Of a stretch of DNA of 64,000 nt, positions 43,180 through 54,399 are shown in pieces. Below the pieces are notes generated by a model. It ran no database searches and was not told where the DNA came from. It saw only the letters and a list, made by a program, of their open reading frames with translations. This DNA comes from Takakia lepidozioides (taxonomy: Eukaryota; Streptophyta; Takakiopsida; Takakiales; Takakiaceae): NCBI GenBank assembly GCA_030704615.1, contig CM060732.1, positions 7,874,001 to 7,938,000 on the forward strand, given 5' to 3'. Position numbers and translations under genes: made by a program. The first letter of the stretch is position 1, and each line of letters opens with the position of its first letter.

Positions 43180-45022
43180 GCTCCAAGTTCCTTTCTATCA
43201 CTGGCAAAGCCCTAGTTGCAAATCAGATTCTGCAGGCTGGGATTTGGTACTTTGCCTCCATTTGGGGGCCCAATTCCAGGATTGTTCAAGAGGTCAAACG
43301 CTGTATCCGCAACTTCATCTAGGGAGCTCACTCATTCTCGCAAAAAAAGGCCACAAGTATCTTGGCATCAAATCTGTCAGCCTAAAAAGCAAGGTGGTCT
43401 GGGAGTTCTGGACCCAGGTACTCAAATCCAGGCCCTGCTCAGAAAATGGATACCGCGCTTCGTGGGGCCCGAGGGGGGCTGGTGGAAACTCTTTGATTAC
43501 CGCAAACATTTCCAACAGCTCCTCCCTTCACTCAACAATATGGGCCCCATCCCTCCGATGGATTGCTCAAGGGTTCAACCATAAAGCAGTAGGTTCTCCT
43601 CTCTGGAACTCCATTTGGAGAGCTTGGAATAAGTTCAGGCCTTTCCTAATTAAACAGGCGCCTACCACATTTCATGAAACCCTCAGACAACACCTGTTTC
43701 TTAATTCAGCTCATCCATCCCCGGAAGAAAAAAGTCAAGCCAAACGGTGGGCGGCTTGGGAGTCCAGAGGAATAGGTCAGCTTCAAGACCTTTGGTTCAA
43801 CTCCCCTCAATCTCTTCAGGCAGCATTGGGCTCTCGCAGACTGACATCAGGGATTGAGGTGGTGCTTCAATCAGTCCCGAACCCTTGGAGAATCCTTCTT
43901 GGAGCTGGGAGCCTTCCAGTTAGGCCAACACAATGGGTTACTTTCCAGGGTAGAGAGTTCCACATATTCTACATCACTGCTGTCCAGAACGCCTTACTCA
44001 AAGGGTTTAGCTTTGTGGCTGACCCCTTCTCAGGTTTACTGTCCCTTTCTAGCCCTCTCGAAAACTCTTACCCCAGCTGCTCAAGCTAGACCAGCACAAA
44101 TATGCCACTGGTCCTCTGCTAACAAAGACTTCAACCCTCTTCATCCTAGTTACAGCTTGGGTGTCTTAAGAGAGATTTGCCTGGATTGGAGGGCAGGAGT
44201 TGCAAAATCTGCAGCTGGATCCTACAGAGTGGCTTTGGAAATTTTTCTCTACCCCTCAGCCATTCTTTTCATACACTGGCAAAAAAGGCTTACATGGCAC
44301 TTAACAGAGCCCCTCATCTCTACACTAAATGGAATGCTAGATGGGGGCATGCCAACTTTGTGCTGGAAAATTGGAACTGCATCTGGAAACTGATCTGGGA
44401 CAAATATTCTAAACCTTCCAAGCTAAGTGCCTTCCTCTGGCAGATCGCCAACCGTGTGTTGAAGGTGGGCCAATTCTTGGGTTTTGAAGAGGCTATCTTA
44501 TGCAGATGTTGCTCTATATGTACCATCGAGAGTTTGGAACACTGCTTGCTTTTCTGTCTTGCCCCTATGGTTGTCTGGCATTTAGTTTTGGCATTCTACC
44601 AACCCTGGGGACCGCCCCCTTTGGGTACAATAGCTCTGCTCCTCAATTACAACCAGAATATCAAAACCACAGCATGCGATTGTCTTGTTTTTGAAACCCT
44701 AAGAACAGCCACCCTATGGCACTTATGGAAAGCCAGATGCAAATGGACTTCGGATTCACATAATACCTCTGTCTCAGCCATTCTGACTTATGTTTTCTTT
44801 GACCTCACCATTGCTGCCAAAATTGCATGGGCCAAATTGTCTGCCGAAATTGCCAAGAAGCCTCAGCGCAGTTATGCTCCCACCGCCATGTTCCAGGCTA
44901 CCTGGGGAAGAGATGGACTCATTTGCGAGTGCTCTGATGCAAGCTCATGCCAATGGCCTCTAGGAATTCCAGCAGCTTGGCAATATCATTGGGCCCTCAT
45001 CTTCGGCATCCCCGGAATTTGA
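43180..45022 (+). pseudogene. LINE F C-terminal region with zf-RVT
   Basis: Two frames (43244-44089 and 44177-45022) cover the connection (NSIWRAWNKFRPFLIKQAPT) and the zf-RVT zinc-binding part: KLSAFLWQIANRVLKVGQFL, CRCCSICTIESLEHCLLFC and VVWHLVLAFYQPWG. Typical of plant L1 ORF2 ends. The final TGA at 45020-45022 appears to be the natural stop, followed by about 400 bp of 3' untranslated sequence. Confidence 0.8.
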
Positions 45023-45459
45023 CAAAAGCGATATCAACTGGAAACATGTCAAAATTGCTTCTCGTGCTCGTTTGCAGTTTCATAGATAGGTTGTTCGGAG
45101 GCATTCCCTACATTAAGGTAGTTGGCTCTTCGTGCTACTGTACGATCTGCTTCTCACCCTGGTAGGGTATCTCTTCATCTCTAGAACCGATCGGTCTGGG
45201 TCTCACTTTGGGGATTATATCCCTGTACAGGTCTAGGGTTGCTACCCACTCTCGTTTGGAGCTTTTGCTCTGGCCTCTCCGTGGGCATCTCATCACTGTT
45301 CGTTGGGAATCTCCCTCACGTTTATCGTGTGATAGGCCTCATGGCAGCCTTCGGGCATGTAAGGGTTTTAATTTTTTTTTCCCTTCAATAATTCTCAATA
45401 AAATAAATAAGGGCCCCACCCCTTTCAAAAAAATAAAAATAAAAATAAATAAATAAATG

Positions 45460-46075
45460 CAGGGGTGCGATCTGACATTAGTTTTGCTGGATTCAGGCAA
45501 CAACATCGGCTTCTTGAGATTTCTTAAGGAAAAAAAACTATGAATCAACCTACTTATCCTCCTATGTTGCCCCGGTCACGGCAGTTAGATAGGTGTTAAT
45601 CATCCAAACGGAAAGCAGTAGCCTTTTAGGGTGACACCATAAATCCAATTTCAGGGCAGTAAGCCTTCTCGGGTGGAAGATACACCATAATTTACAATTG
45701 CTTCCGCAGCAGTCCATCTTGTTTTTGTTGTTGTTGCTTTCTAATCCATGCGAGGTAAAATGGTAGAGATGAGGAGTGATGGTTTGCAACAGCCCTGGAA
45801 TGTGCTTAGGCAAGAGTTTTTTTTTTCCTTTTTTCCCTCTTATATGGTTCAATATCTCTCTATATTCTAAATTTTAAATAAAACAATACAACAGATCTTA
45901 GAAAAAGTAGATTTTAAATAAAGTTTAAATAAAATATATATTATTAATCTAAATCTCGAAACATATTTAATCAATTAATGGTACTGTTTTTATTATAGAG
46001 AAAAAAGACTCCGGCTAGAGCTAACGTAATTATTAAGAGCCATTTCATTTTATGGCTACTACTCCCTGTCAAGGA
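45460..46075. other. Spacer between two tail-to-tail LINEs
   Basis: About 600 bp, AT-rich from 45850 to 46010, no coding signal. It separates the 3' tails of LINE F and LINE G. Confidence 0.6.
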
Positions 46076-46190
46076 TGTTTTTTTAAATAATAATAATAAT
46101 AATAATTGAAAGGGGAGGAGCCCTGAATTTGGAATTAAGATCGAGGAAAAAATAACCTCGTAAAGGGCCATAAGACCGAACAATCGGGGG

Positions 46191-46513
46191 GAACCTCCCA
46201 GAGCACCACTATGGGTAGCAAAGACCCAGTCATGGTCTACTGATAAGAACAGCTGCTAAAAACCAGACATAGAAACACACCGCCGGGGCATAAATCTAAG
46301 AGAAAACTGCAATCTATGCCATCAGGCTAAAGGCAAACCTGCACTAGAACGAAGATCTCCCAGAGCACCCCACAGGGTAGCAAATAAACCAGACAAGGTT
46401 CACTGAAAATAACAGCTGAGCTGAGAACCTGTCTATGAAACAACCGCCAGGGCATAAATGTAAGAGAGTTATGCCATCTATACCAGCTAGCTAAGAGCGA
46501 ACCTGCAATAGAA
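46191..46513. repeat. 160-bp tandem duplication in LINE G 3' region
   Basis: 46191-46350 and 46351-46513 are diverged copies. Shared text includes TCCCAGAGCACC, CGGGGCATAAAT / CAGGGCATAAAT and ACCTGCA.TAGAAC. Confidence 0.75.
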
Positions 46514-46889
46514 CCAGAACAAAGGAAATGAAAGTTGAGAAAGAGACAGAGGTCACAGGCCTAACGTCTGGATCTGAGAGGCTAAAAATTAAGATGGGCA
46601 TTAATCTTCGAATTTTTGTTTTTCCTGTGCTTCCAGTTAATGTCATCTTCGTAGTCACATGGCAAGGGCCAGGGACTAGAGGGGCCACCAACGATCGGGG
46701 ATTGTAGGGTAGAAGGAGCAACCATCCCCAATTCTTATGCATATGATGTCTCTCCAACCCCACGAGGAGTCGAATTCTTGAAGTAGCTGAAGATGTCTTC
46801 AAAACATCTGCAAAGAGCTGCAAGCACCCTCCCCCACGCCTTTTTCGCCTCAACCCAGAGATAAAAAAAAATCTTCCTAAGCACCGCTT

Positions 46890-48668
46890 TCAGGCAGCCA
46901 TTGTACCAATTGGCACATTGAGCTTTCCATATGTGCATAAATCAAGGGAGCGAATGGAAGACCAAACCTGGCATTTATGCCAAATGGTCGTACCCTGCAA
47001 ATTCAGCAAATGAATAGAGATAGAGGAAGAATTAATTACTTTCCAAGGAGCATAGAAAGCTCTAACTCTGGACCAGGCAGTGGCAGCAAATTGACAATGA
47101 AATAGACCATGCTCCAATGTTTTAGAGTCGTTAGCTAAATACATTTTGCAGCAAAGAGGGGGGTCTGAAATGTAGGCCCCAAAAGGAAGTATCCTATGTG
47201 TCAGTCTCCAAAGGAAGCCCGAAGCCTTTGCAGAGCGGTGTTTAAGCCAAACATCCTTCCAGACTGCTGCCAGTCCGTGCCTGCAACCAAGACACCCATC
47301 CATTTCCTATCCCATTTGCGAGTTAATGGTCTAGATGGATGCAGCAGAGAATAGCCCACCTTGGCATGGTAAGCAAAGAACGTGTCTTTCTTCTTGGAAA
47401 GCCACTTCCATTCACCAGGGTCAAAAGGAAGATCTGCCAAGGGTTTTCTCTCAAACCAGATAAGGCTAACCTTTGTCAGCCAATCCTCCCATCCTTCCAA
47501 GGGGGGCTTAGGATCCATGGGGCAAGTGAAAACATCAACCACCCTGATTCGAAACAAATGGGAACCTGGCACTTGAACGCACAATGGCAAAGGGGAGAGC
47601 TTTGAAACCAATACCTCTGCAACAACCCTGAGTATCCGAGAAAACATAGATGGCTTGACAGGTGGAATAGAGCTTACAACCGTGCCAAGATGCAGACACG
47701 GTGGCAGGTTGGAGCATGAGGGTAGTCCAAGAGAGAGACATCTCCGCAAGGATGGTTGAGCCTTAGGAGCGAGCTCTTGAGAGCGCCCTCCAGAGGAATG
47801 AAGTGTTCCTGGGGAAGCAGGCCCTGCACTTCCTATGACCAGAGATTGGCAAACGAGGAAATACCTGCATGTTCCCAATGAGCCCAACGGGCTTTGCAGG
47901 TCACCAGCACCTCACTATCGGCATTGTAACTGCCAAATAAGGGTTGTCTCAGCAGTTCATCCTTGTTAGAAGGGGTAGACTGAAAGAGGAAGCCTCTACT
48001 TGTTTATGCCACGCTTTCCAAATGGCACACCAGGCTGCCGAGCCACCAAATGCTTTGGTATTAGACTTACCACCCTGCATAAGCCATATTCGTAAGGAAG
48101 GACACCAAAGATTAGAAGAGGAAGGTAAGGATGAGGAAGTGCATTCGCGAAGGAGCCATGACCATGGGGCATGTGGGTTTAGCATGGCACGGGGCAGCCA
48201 CTTGGCAAGGAGGGCCGTGACTAGTGCTTCAAAGTCCACAATCCCCAGTCCACCATGTTTTTCGGACATACAGATCTGGTCCCAAGACAAAAGGGCTCTC
48301 CGATTTTGACCCACCAAAGAAGCACCCCAAATGAAATTTTTGACCAACTGCCTAATATGTTTACATAGAGCATCACTTGGATCCCAGACTGAAGCTATGA
48401 ACCAGGTAGAAGCAGAGAGAATTTGGTTGGCTATAAGAGCTCTGCCCGTTATAGAAAGCCTAGCTGAGCACCAATAGGCCAGCTTAGATTTAAGCTTTGT
48501 TATCGCCGGGAGAAAATGTTGTTGTATAGATAGGCTTGTACCTACCTGATGTCCCAGTAGAGTGCCAGTCCCTGAGCCAACGGATGCCCAATTCCGTACC
48601 CCAGCAAGGGTTGTGGGGGGGCGGAGGAAGGAGAAAGACGAGATTTCAAACCCACAATTTTCCCCCAA
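46890..48668 (-). pseudogene. LINE G connection and zf-RVT region
   Basis: The minus frame 48668-47949 has LKSKLAYWCSARLSITGRAL, FIWGASLVGQNRRALLSWDQ and KHGGLGIVDFEALVTALLAK, standard for plant L1 ORF2 after the reverse transcriptase. The frame 47303-46890 has WLKHRSAKASGFLWRLTHR and LEHGLFHCQFAATAWSRV, the zf-RVT part. Between them frames 47887-47201 are shifted. Several breaks. Confidence 0.8.
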
Positions 48669-49650
48669 TTAATGGAGAAGCCAGAGGCGGAGCAAAAATT
48701 CTCAATACTCTTGAGAGCAGCCTGAATAGGGGCCATGGAGTCATTTTGGAGGAAGAGAGTAGAGTTATCTGCATACATCGAAGATTTGAGATGCCCAACT
48801 TGGCCAATATGAATACCCTTGATCAGGGGGTTAATGTTGTTGTCCAACAAATAACCCAAGCTATCAGCGGCAATAACAAAAAGAAAAGGGGACAAGGGGC
48901 AGCCTTGTCTCACCGATCTCATGAGCTCTAGGGAATTTTTTCGGATAGAACACCATTAGCGATCACTCTACTGGAAGCAGATGTAAGAAGAATTTTTTGT
49001 CCAGGCAATGAAAGTTCCTCCAAACCCCATTTTTTCAAGGATTTGGAAGAGAATGGGCCATTGAATCTTATCAAATGCCTTTTCAAAGTCTAACATTAGA
49101 AGGGCCAGGGGATGGTCCGAACTTTCTGCCAGTCTGAGGGATTTGTAGAAGAGAACCAGATTATCGAGGATCATACATCCCTTGATAAAGCCTGTTTGCT
49201 CTGGCTTTATCAAAGAGGGCAACAAGGGTTGAAGGCATAAGGCAAGGGCCTTGGCTATAATTTTGTAGGTGGAGTTCAGGAGCGTAATTGGGCGATAGTT
49301 GGAGATGACATTCCTATCCCCCTTCTTGAAGATAAGGGTAATAATTCCTTCATAGATCTGTGAAGGTATTATTCCCTTATCCATAATGTCATTGGCCATA
49401 AGGCAAAAATCCTCACTGACTATTTCCCACATAGAGCCAAAGAATTCCACAGGGATACCATCGGGGCCCGGTGCCTTTTCCTTTCCCAAAAGTTCCATTG
49501 CTTGGGTGAGCTCAGTGTGTGTAAGCCTAGCATCAAGCCTGGTTGCTTCATCTCTGGAAACTTTAGAAGGGGCACAATTAATCACCAGTTATCTATCTTG
49601 GAGTTCAAGAGGAGAAGGGGGAAGAGCAGCGAAGACAGAGGAGAAATTAT
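48542..49650 (-). pseudogene. LINE G reverse transcriptase
   Basis: The minus frame 49585-48968 contains KEKAPGPDGIPVEFF, ITLIFKKGDRNVISNYRPIT, SLIKPEQTGFIKGCMILDN and LLMLDFEKAFDKIQWPIL. The next frame (48922-48542) has MRSVRQGCPLSPFLFVIAAD, SLGYLLDNN and the catalytic box as YADN instead of YADD, then ASGFSINWGK. A frameshift lies near 48960. The altered catalytic box and the shift make it inactive. Confidence 0.85.
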
Positions 49651-49659
49651 GAGAGGCTT

Positions 49660-50680
49660 CCTTGGCAATCAGCCGAGGGGAGGAAGTCATCAAACCGACA
49701 TGGCATAGGATTGAGGGGATGGTTTGGCCAGCCCTTCTTTGCTTTGCCTTGACAAAAAATTATCTATCCATTTTTTCCCCGAGACCAGCTTATTCTGAAT
49801 GGATGCACATGGATTCAGATTTGAAATTGAGAAGAGTTCTAAGATTACAGTTCGCTTTATGCAAGGAATGTTCCATGAAGGGATCTAGGAAGCCAGCCTC
49901 CAACTTCTTCTGGCATACCAGAATACACTTAGTAAGACATGCTTCATTTTGTTTTCGCTGTAAGGCCAAATCTCTAGAGAGGGTTTGGCTAAGCTTTCTA
50001 CACACCTGTAGTTTTTTAAGGAAACAAAGAGTGGGGGAAGAAACATCTATTGCAGGAAGACCATGCAGATCTGAGAGCTTCTAAGCAAATTTAGGGAACT
50101 TTTAATAAGGAGCTATTCAGCTTAAAGTAAGAGCGACCCTTGATTCTACTGCAGAATTGGACACGACCTGGCTCCCAGATCTCATCTTTGAGGAGGTACT
50201 GATTAAGAGAGGGGGAAGGAGGATAGCCATCCCACCTTTTGTTCCTTCAGAGGATTGGCTTCCAGAGGGCAGAGGAGAGGGACCATAATTGATCCGAAAT
50301 GGAGGCTATTTTGTGTTGATTTCTTGAAGGAAGACAATGGAGGCTGATTGTTGGAGGGGTGCTAGCCAGGCTCTAAGTTTTGTTTTTAGAGTGCTCCGAG
50401 CCTATGCCCCTGATGTTCCATGAGGAGAGGTTAATCTCCATCTGGGGCTGGCGGTACGCCGAGCGGGTTAGACTCAAATGGTGATCTGGGGAAGTGAAAA
50501 CGAAACCTAGTTCTTTTGCCCGAGGGGAGGTAGGATGGGGTCCAGCAGTGTTGAAGAGGGGCTCGAAGGACTGGTCTCTTGAGTTCTCTGATCAAGACCA
50601 TTGTATCGGAAAGGGGGTTTGGACTTGCTTGAGGCTGGGGGAGTGGTTGAAATCTGGAAATATGGAGCTTTTTGGCATGG
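49660..50680 (-). other. LINE G upstream part, poorly preserved
   Basis: About 1 kb between the reverse transcriptase and the 5' junction. Frames are short. Some stretches may derive from the endonuclease and ORF2 start, but no motif is clear enough to call. Confidence 0.4.
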
Positions 50681-50681
50681 G

Positions 50682-51306
50682 TCCATTATCCCGGAATGCA
50701 TGAGACCTTGGAAAGATGAGCAGTGTAGGTAGTGCTGCTCGTGGTTGACCCATCCTGTTGACCACTGCCAAAGGCGAACGGTCATCGTGTCTCACACGTT
50801 GAGACTGCCTCTCTGTGTCCAAAATGTTATCCACTGTCAGGTGTGTTGGCTGTTGCACCCCATCATATGCACGCTTGAGTAGTGCGGGTGGCATCAAGTT
50901 AGTCCACCACAACCATGGACGATGAGCCCGTGACCCCACTACAGCTGCATCTAGCAACACTGATGACCCAAGCCAAGACCGAACTTGATGCACACTGGCC
51001 ATCACCCTGGCCCGAGAATCGCCTATCAGTGGCACATTCTCCAAGATGTATGCCGGAGAGCCTGTTTGCTGAAGCTGTAAATATCAAAGGGTCCTTAACA
51101 TCTCCCAAAACAGACTCTACCTTGAGTCTTGCAATCCATTGCCATGCCCGGCCAATGAATGCCCTTGGCAGGGCCAACCTGCCACTACCAAATGAATAGA
51201 GCCAACCCGCTCCAAATCTTGAGCCCCCAGCAAGGAAATGTCTGCTGGCAATGCCTGTTGGTATCCACAAACTGCACATACGGGTAACACTGAACTCGTA
51301 CACCTG
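50682..51306 (-). pseudogene. Methyltransferase of gypsy copy B, second part
   Basis: Continues the domain after the CACTA insertion. It shows ENVPLIGDSRARVMASVHQV and SRAHRPWLWWTNLMPPALLK (motifs VI and VIII) and ends in HAFRDNGP, equal to copy A near 10000. The motif IV block is recognisable near 51180 as a GRLALPRAF-shifted frame, so a frameshift precedes it. In motif VIII, Pro-Trp replaces Pro-Arg of copy A. Confidence 0.85.
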
Positions 51307-52591
51307 CACTACTACGTTTGGGGGGGTTAGCGATGCCCCAACGACCTCCAACCACTGCGATTAGCGACGGAAATACTCTACGACGCCCGGGGCGCGCCGG
51401 GGGCATTTTTGCGACGTTGGGAAGTCGTAGGGATGTTGCTCCCAGAACATCGCTAATTAGCGTCGTCGGGGAATCGCAAACCCCCGGGACCCCACGGCCG
51501 CGGCGCCGACGCGACTTGTGACGTCCGGGCATCGCAAAAAATAAATATAAAAATAAAATAAAAAATCTGCGACGTCGCATTAGGGACGTCCGGGGGTCGT
51601 AAATGCGACCCCCAAACGTCACAGTAGGGGGGGTACATTTGAATTTAGGTGAGAAAATTTGAATTTGAATTTTGAATTTTGAATTTCAAAAACTAGTTGA
51701 CCATTGACTCGGCGTTGACCATTGACTCCGGTTTTGTCCAATGGCAATTCATGCATTGTTCTACGTATATTAGGCAATGCATATTTGAACCTATGACCTC
51801 CACATTATAACATTTCTAAGACACTGCATACTAACCAACAAATCTACAATACATTTATGTATCACAAAAGCAGTCCAAGTATATATATACATATCAAGAG
51901 TTAGCTCCTAGTGACTACCACTATCTCAATCTTATCATTGTGTTGCAAATTATGCTTATTCTACAGGAGCTCTCACAGCTAGAACTTGCACCGAGACTTG
52001 TCCCCAGAGTTCTTCAAGAACAAATATCTATCAATGGCCTAAGTTTTGCAAAGCTGGATTGCAACTTATTGTTGGAATGGCTGTAGTCTGAGGATGCCAA
52101 GCCCATTATGCTCTACAATCTACTCCCAGAATCAATTTTCTGCGACGCCCCCAAGACGTCGGAGAATCGTAACGTCGCAGCCCCATCGATGCATTTGCGA
52201 CGGCCGGGCGCTCCCGCGACGGCGGGGAATCGCAAATAATAATAATAATAATAATAATAATAATTTATTTATTTATTTATTTTTATTTTTTTCTTCCGAG
52301 CATTGCGATTTCCCGCCGTCGTAGGAGCGCCCGGCCGTCGCAAAAGCGTCGTTGGGCTGCGGCGCTGTGACGCCTCGTTGCAATTCCCTAGCGTCGCAAC
52401 CCCCCAGTGCATTGGCGAGGGAATGAGGTCAGGCCCATTTCCGGCGACGGCATGGCATGGTAAGATGTCACAACGTCGTCCGAGCGCCGGCGTTGCGACG
52501 TCCTGACGTCGCAAGTCCCGGGCCGGGCGCATGTGCGATGTTGCAATCGCAGGGGTCCTGACGTCGCTAACCCCCCATAAACGTAGTAGTG
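51307..52591. mobile_element. Non-autonomous CACTA element in copy B methyltransferase
   Basis: Ends are CACTACTACGTTTGGGGGG at 51307 and the inverted form, with TAACCCCCCATAAACGTAGT then AGTG, ending at 52591. The 3-bp target duplication CTG lies at 51304-51306 and 52592-52594. The outer 330-450 bp on each side carry GCGACG/CGTCGC palindromes. The middle is AT-rich and non-coding, with an AAT microsatellite at 52236-52262. No transposase is present, so it needs one supplied elsewhere. Confidence 0.93.
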
Positions 52592-52703
52592 CTGCTTGTA
52601 ACACTACATGCAATCCAGTGTTGATTCCGCCAAACAAGTCCAGAAGGCAAATGCCTTCATCCGGATACTGCCATACAATAGGTGTGGTGTCCAATGGCGA
52701 CAA
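52592..52703 (-). pseudogene. Methyltransferase of gypsy copy B, motif I part
   Basis: The minus frame begins SPLDTTPIVWQYPDEG and contains motif I, ICLLDLFGGINTGL, then is cut by the CACTA element at 52591. Upstream in the same frame copy B has CAG where copy A has TAG, but B has its own TGA a few codons earlier. Confidence 0.88.
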
Positions 52704-52712
52704 CTGAGGTCG

Positions 52713-54060
52713 TCATGGTGCAACCACTACACTCTCCTCCTCTCCTGATGGTCCAAAAACCTCTACCCAGGCTTGTTGCACCTGTCGATCCGCAACTTGC
52801 TGCAAATCCTTGCTCATGCCCCACAATGGAGTGTGAACAACCATGGCAAGCAACTCCGCCATACCATGCATGTCATCCTGTTCTGCTGGAGGTGGCACAT
52901 CATCTACATTGGCATTGTCCTCTAACAGCTCTCCAGGCCAACTCACTGCAGCTGTGAATGTTGTTAGTGTCGGTATCTTGCCCCGCTGGGCAGCAGCAAC
53001 ACCCCCAATGAATGTAACAGGGAGCTGCACACGCCGACCTTCCCCTGACTGCCATCCAAGCCTATAGGAGGTTGACTCCTCCCAAAAATCCAAGGTAAAG
53101 CCCATGGGGTACACCACTGCCCCACCAACCAGGACATCGTAAGAGACCGCGTCTGTCACAATGGCCTTGGTGATTCAGAGAAACGTGTGGTTTCTGAACC
53201 TATCGAGATGATGAAAGAATTTCGCTATTTTGATTTCGCTAGTCCTTGGGAACAAAAGTCGCGTAGTGAGTGACAAATCGAATGGAAAGTAAGCAAAAAA
53301 TGCTTACAGCCATATCGAGAATATGCAAATCCGTAGTAATTGCATGCTTGGCTCAATTCTGCGGCAAGCTGAATAATCCGCTTTGCCTGTTCGAACCAAC
53401 CTCGGTCTTTCCAAGCCAAAACAGTGGGAGTGTTGACCCTTCGTGAAAATGCTGCGCTCGGGTGATGGGGGTTCGAGAGAAGAAAGTGGGCCTCCGTTAC
53501 TTCATTGGCTTAATGAAGTCTCGCATCACTGAGCGATCTGTAGGGTGATCCAGTTGTAGTCTAATGGCCAACTCACGCCGTGTCATGCCCCGAGCCTGCT
53601 TTGATCATCTCAGAGATGTCTGTATCTGGAAAGGACAAGGCTCCATGTCCGCCTCCGTGAGGCCCAAACCTGTAATAGCAGCTCTGCCCTGCATCAGTGG
53701 CTGAGCCCCCGAGTCCAATAAGACCCGCAGTGGCCGGTACCTCTTGCCTACCGGTCCACTCAAACATAGAATGTCATCCTGGTTGTCTAACAAGACAACT
53801 CCAGGTGTCACCATAGCGCGCTCAATGGCTGGCCTAGTTGGCAGCTCCATCAACCTGGCAGCTGCAACTTGCCATGGCACTGTTGTGGCAGTCTTGACCC
53901 TCAAATCCGAGGATGCCTCCGCCACTACACCTTCCACTAACTCCGCAAAAGATGAAGTGACCTCCCCACTCTCACAGAGTGTCGCTGCTGTCTGAACACT
54001 ACAGCAGGTCTTACCCCCGGCGTCGCAATCATGGTTGCCGAGAACAGTGGGGCCTGGCAT
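52713..54060 (-). pseudogene. Protease region of gypsy copy B
   Basis: The frame 54060-53605 holds the catalytic VLLDSGAQPLMQGRAAITGL, and frame 53159-52713 holds SYDVLVGGAVVYPMGFTLDF and the linker to the methyltransferase. They are separated by an insert (about 53171-53521) absent from copy A. A frameshift near 53990 separates it from the gag frame. Confidence 0.85.
53171..53521. mobile_element. Unclassified insert of about 350 bp in copy B protease
   Basis: Copy A is continuous here (CCTTGG next to CTTGCATCACTG on the complementary strand). In copy B the two sides are separated by about 350 bp with no coding frame. I found no terminal inverted repeats or clear target duplication, so the class is unknown. 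A SINE or a filler sequence is possible. Confidence 0.6.
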
Positions 54061-54399
54061 ACAGATGTAGCCGCCCCCAACAGCACACTGACTGCACTAG
54101 CCTTGGCAGCAGGTAGTGGTGCTGATCGTGTAGCTCTCCCCAATGGCATAATAACCTCCACCTCGATTTCAGTCGGGCGAGAACATGCCATGGATGGCAT
54201 CGACACTGTCTCCGCCAATGTGAATGACTGAGGAAGCCTAGCCTGACGACTTGCCTCCCCACGTTGTGAATCCAACTCCACCTCCGTACCACGTGGCTCA
54301 GGAACTCGTGTTGCTCCTCGAGTCATGGCCGTAGCAGATTCCACCCGCACTAGTGGTAGTGTTGCCCTAGACATAGTGGTAGTGGTAGTGGCACCTCTC

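Larger units (their letters stand above)
39942..45458 (+). mobile_element. L1-type LINE, copy F
   Basis: Plus-strand non-LTR retrotransposon with an ORF1-like region, apurinic endonuclease, reverse transcriptase and a C-terminal zf-RVT domain, then a 3' tail of A-rich AAAATAAATAAATAAAT (45426-45458). It starts where gypsy fragment E stops. Many frameshifts make it inactive. The 3' end shares GGGCCCCACCCCTTTCAA with LINE G's end. Confidence 0.85.
46076..50681 (-). mobile_element. L1-type LINE, copy G
   Basis: Minus-strand LINE with reverse transcriptase, connection and zf-RVT regions. Its 3' end on the minus strand reads CCCCTTTCAA then (TTA)n and an A-run ending near 46076. The 5' end meets gypsy copy B at about 50681. 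The endonuclease is poorly preserved. It is related to LINE F but in the opposite orientation. Confidence 0.8.
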
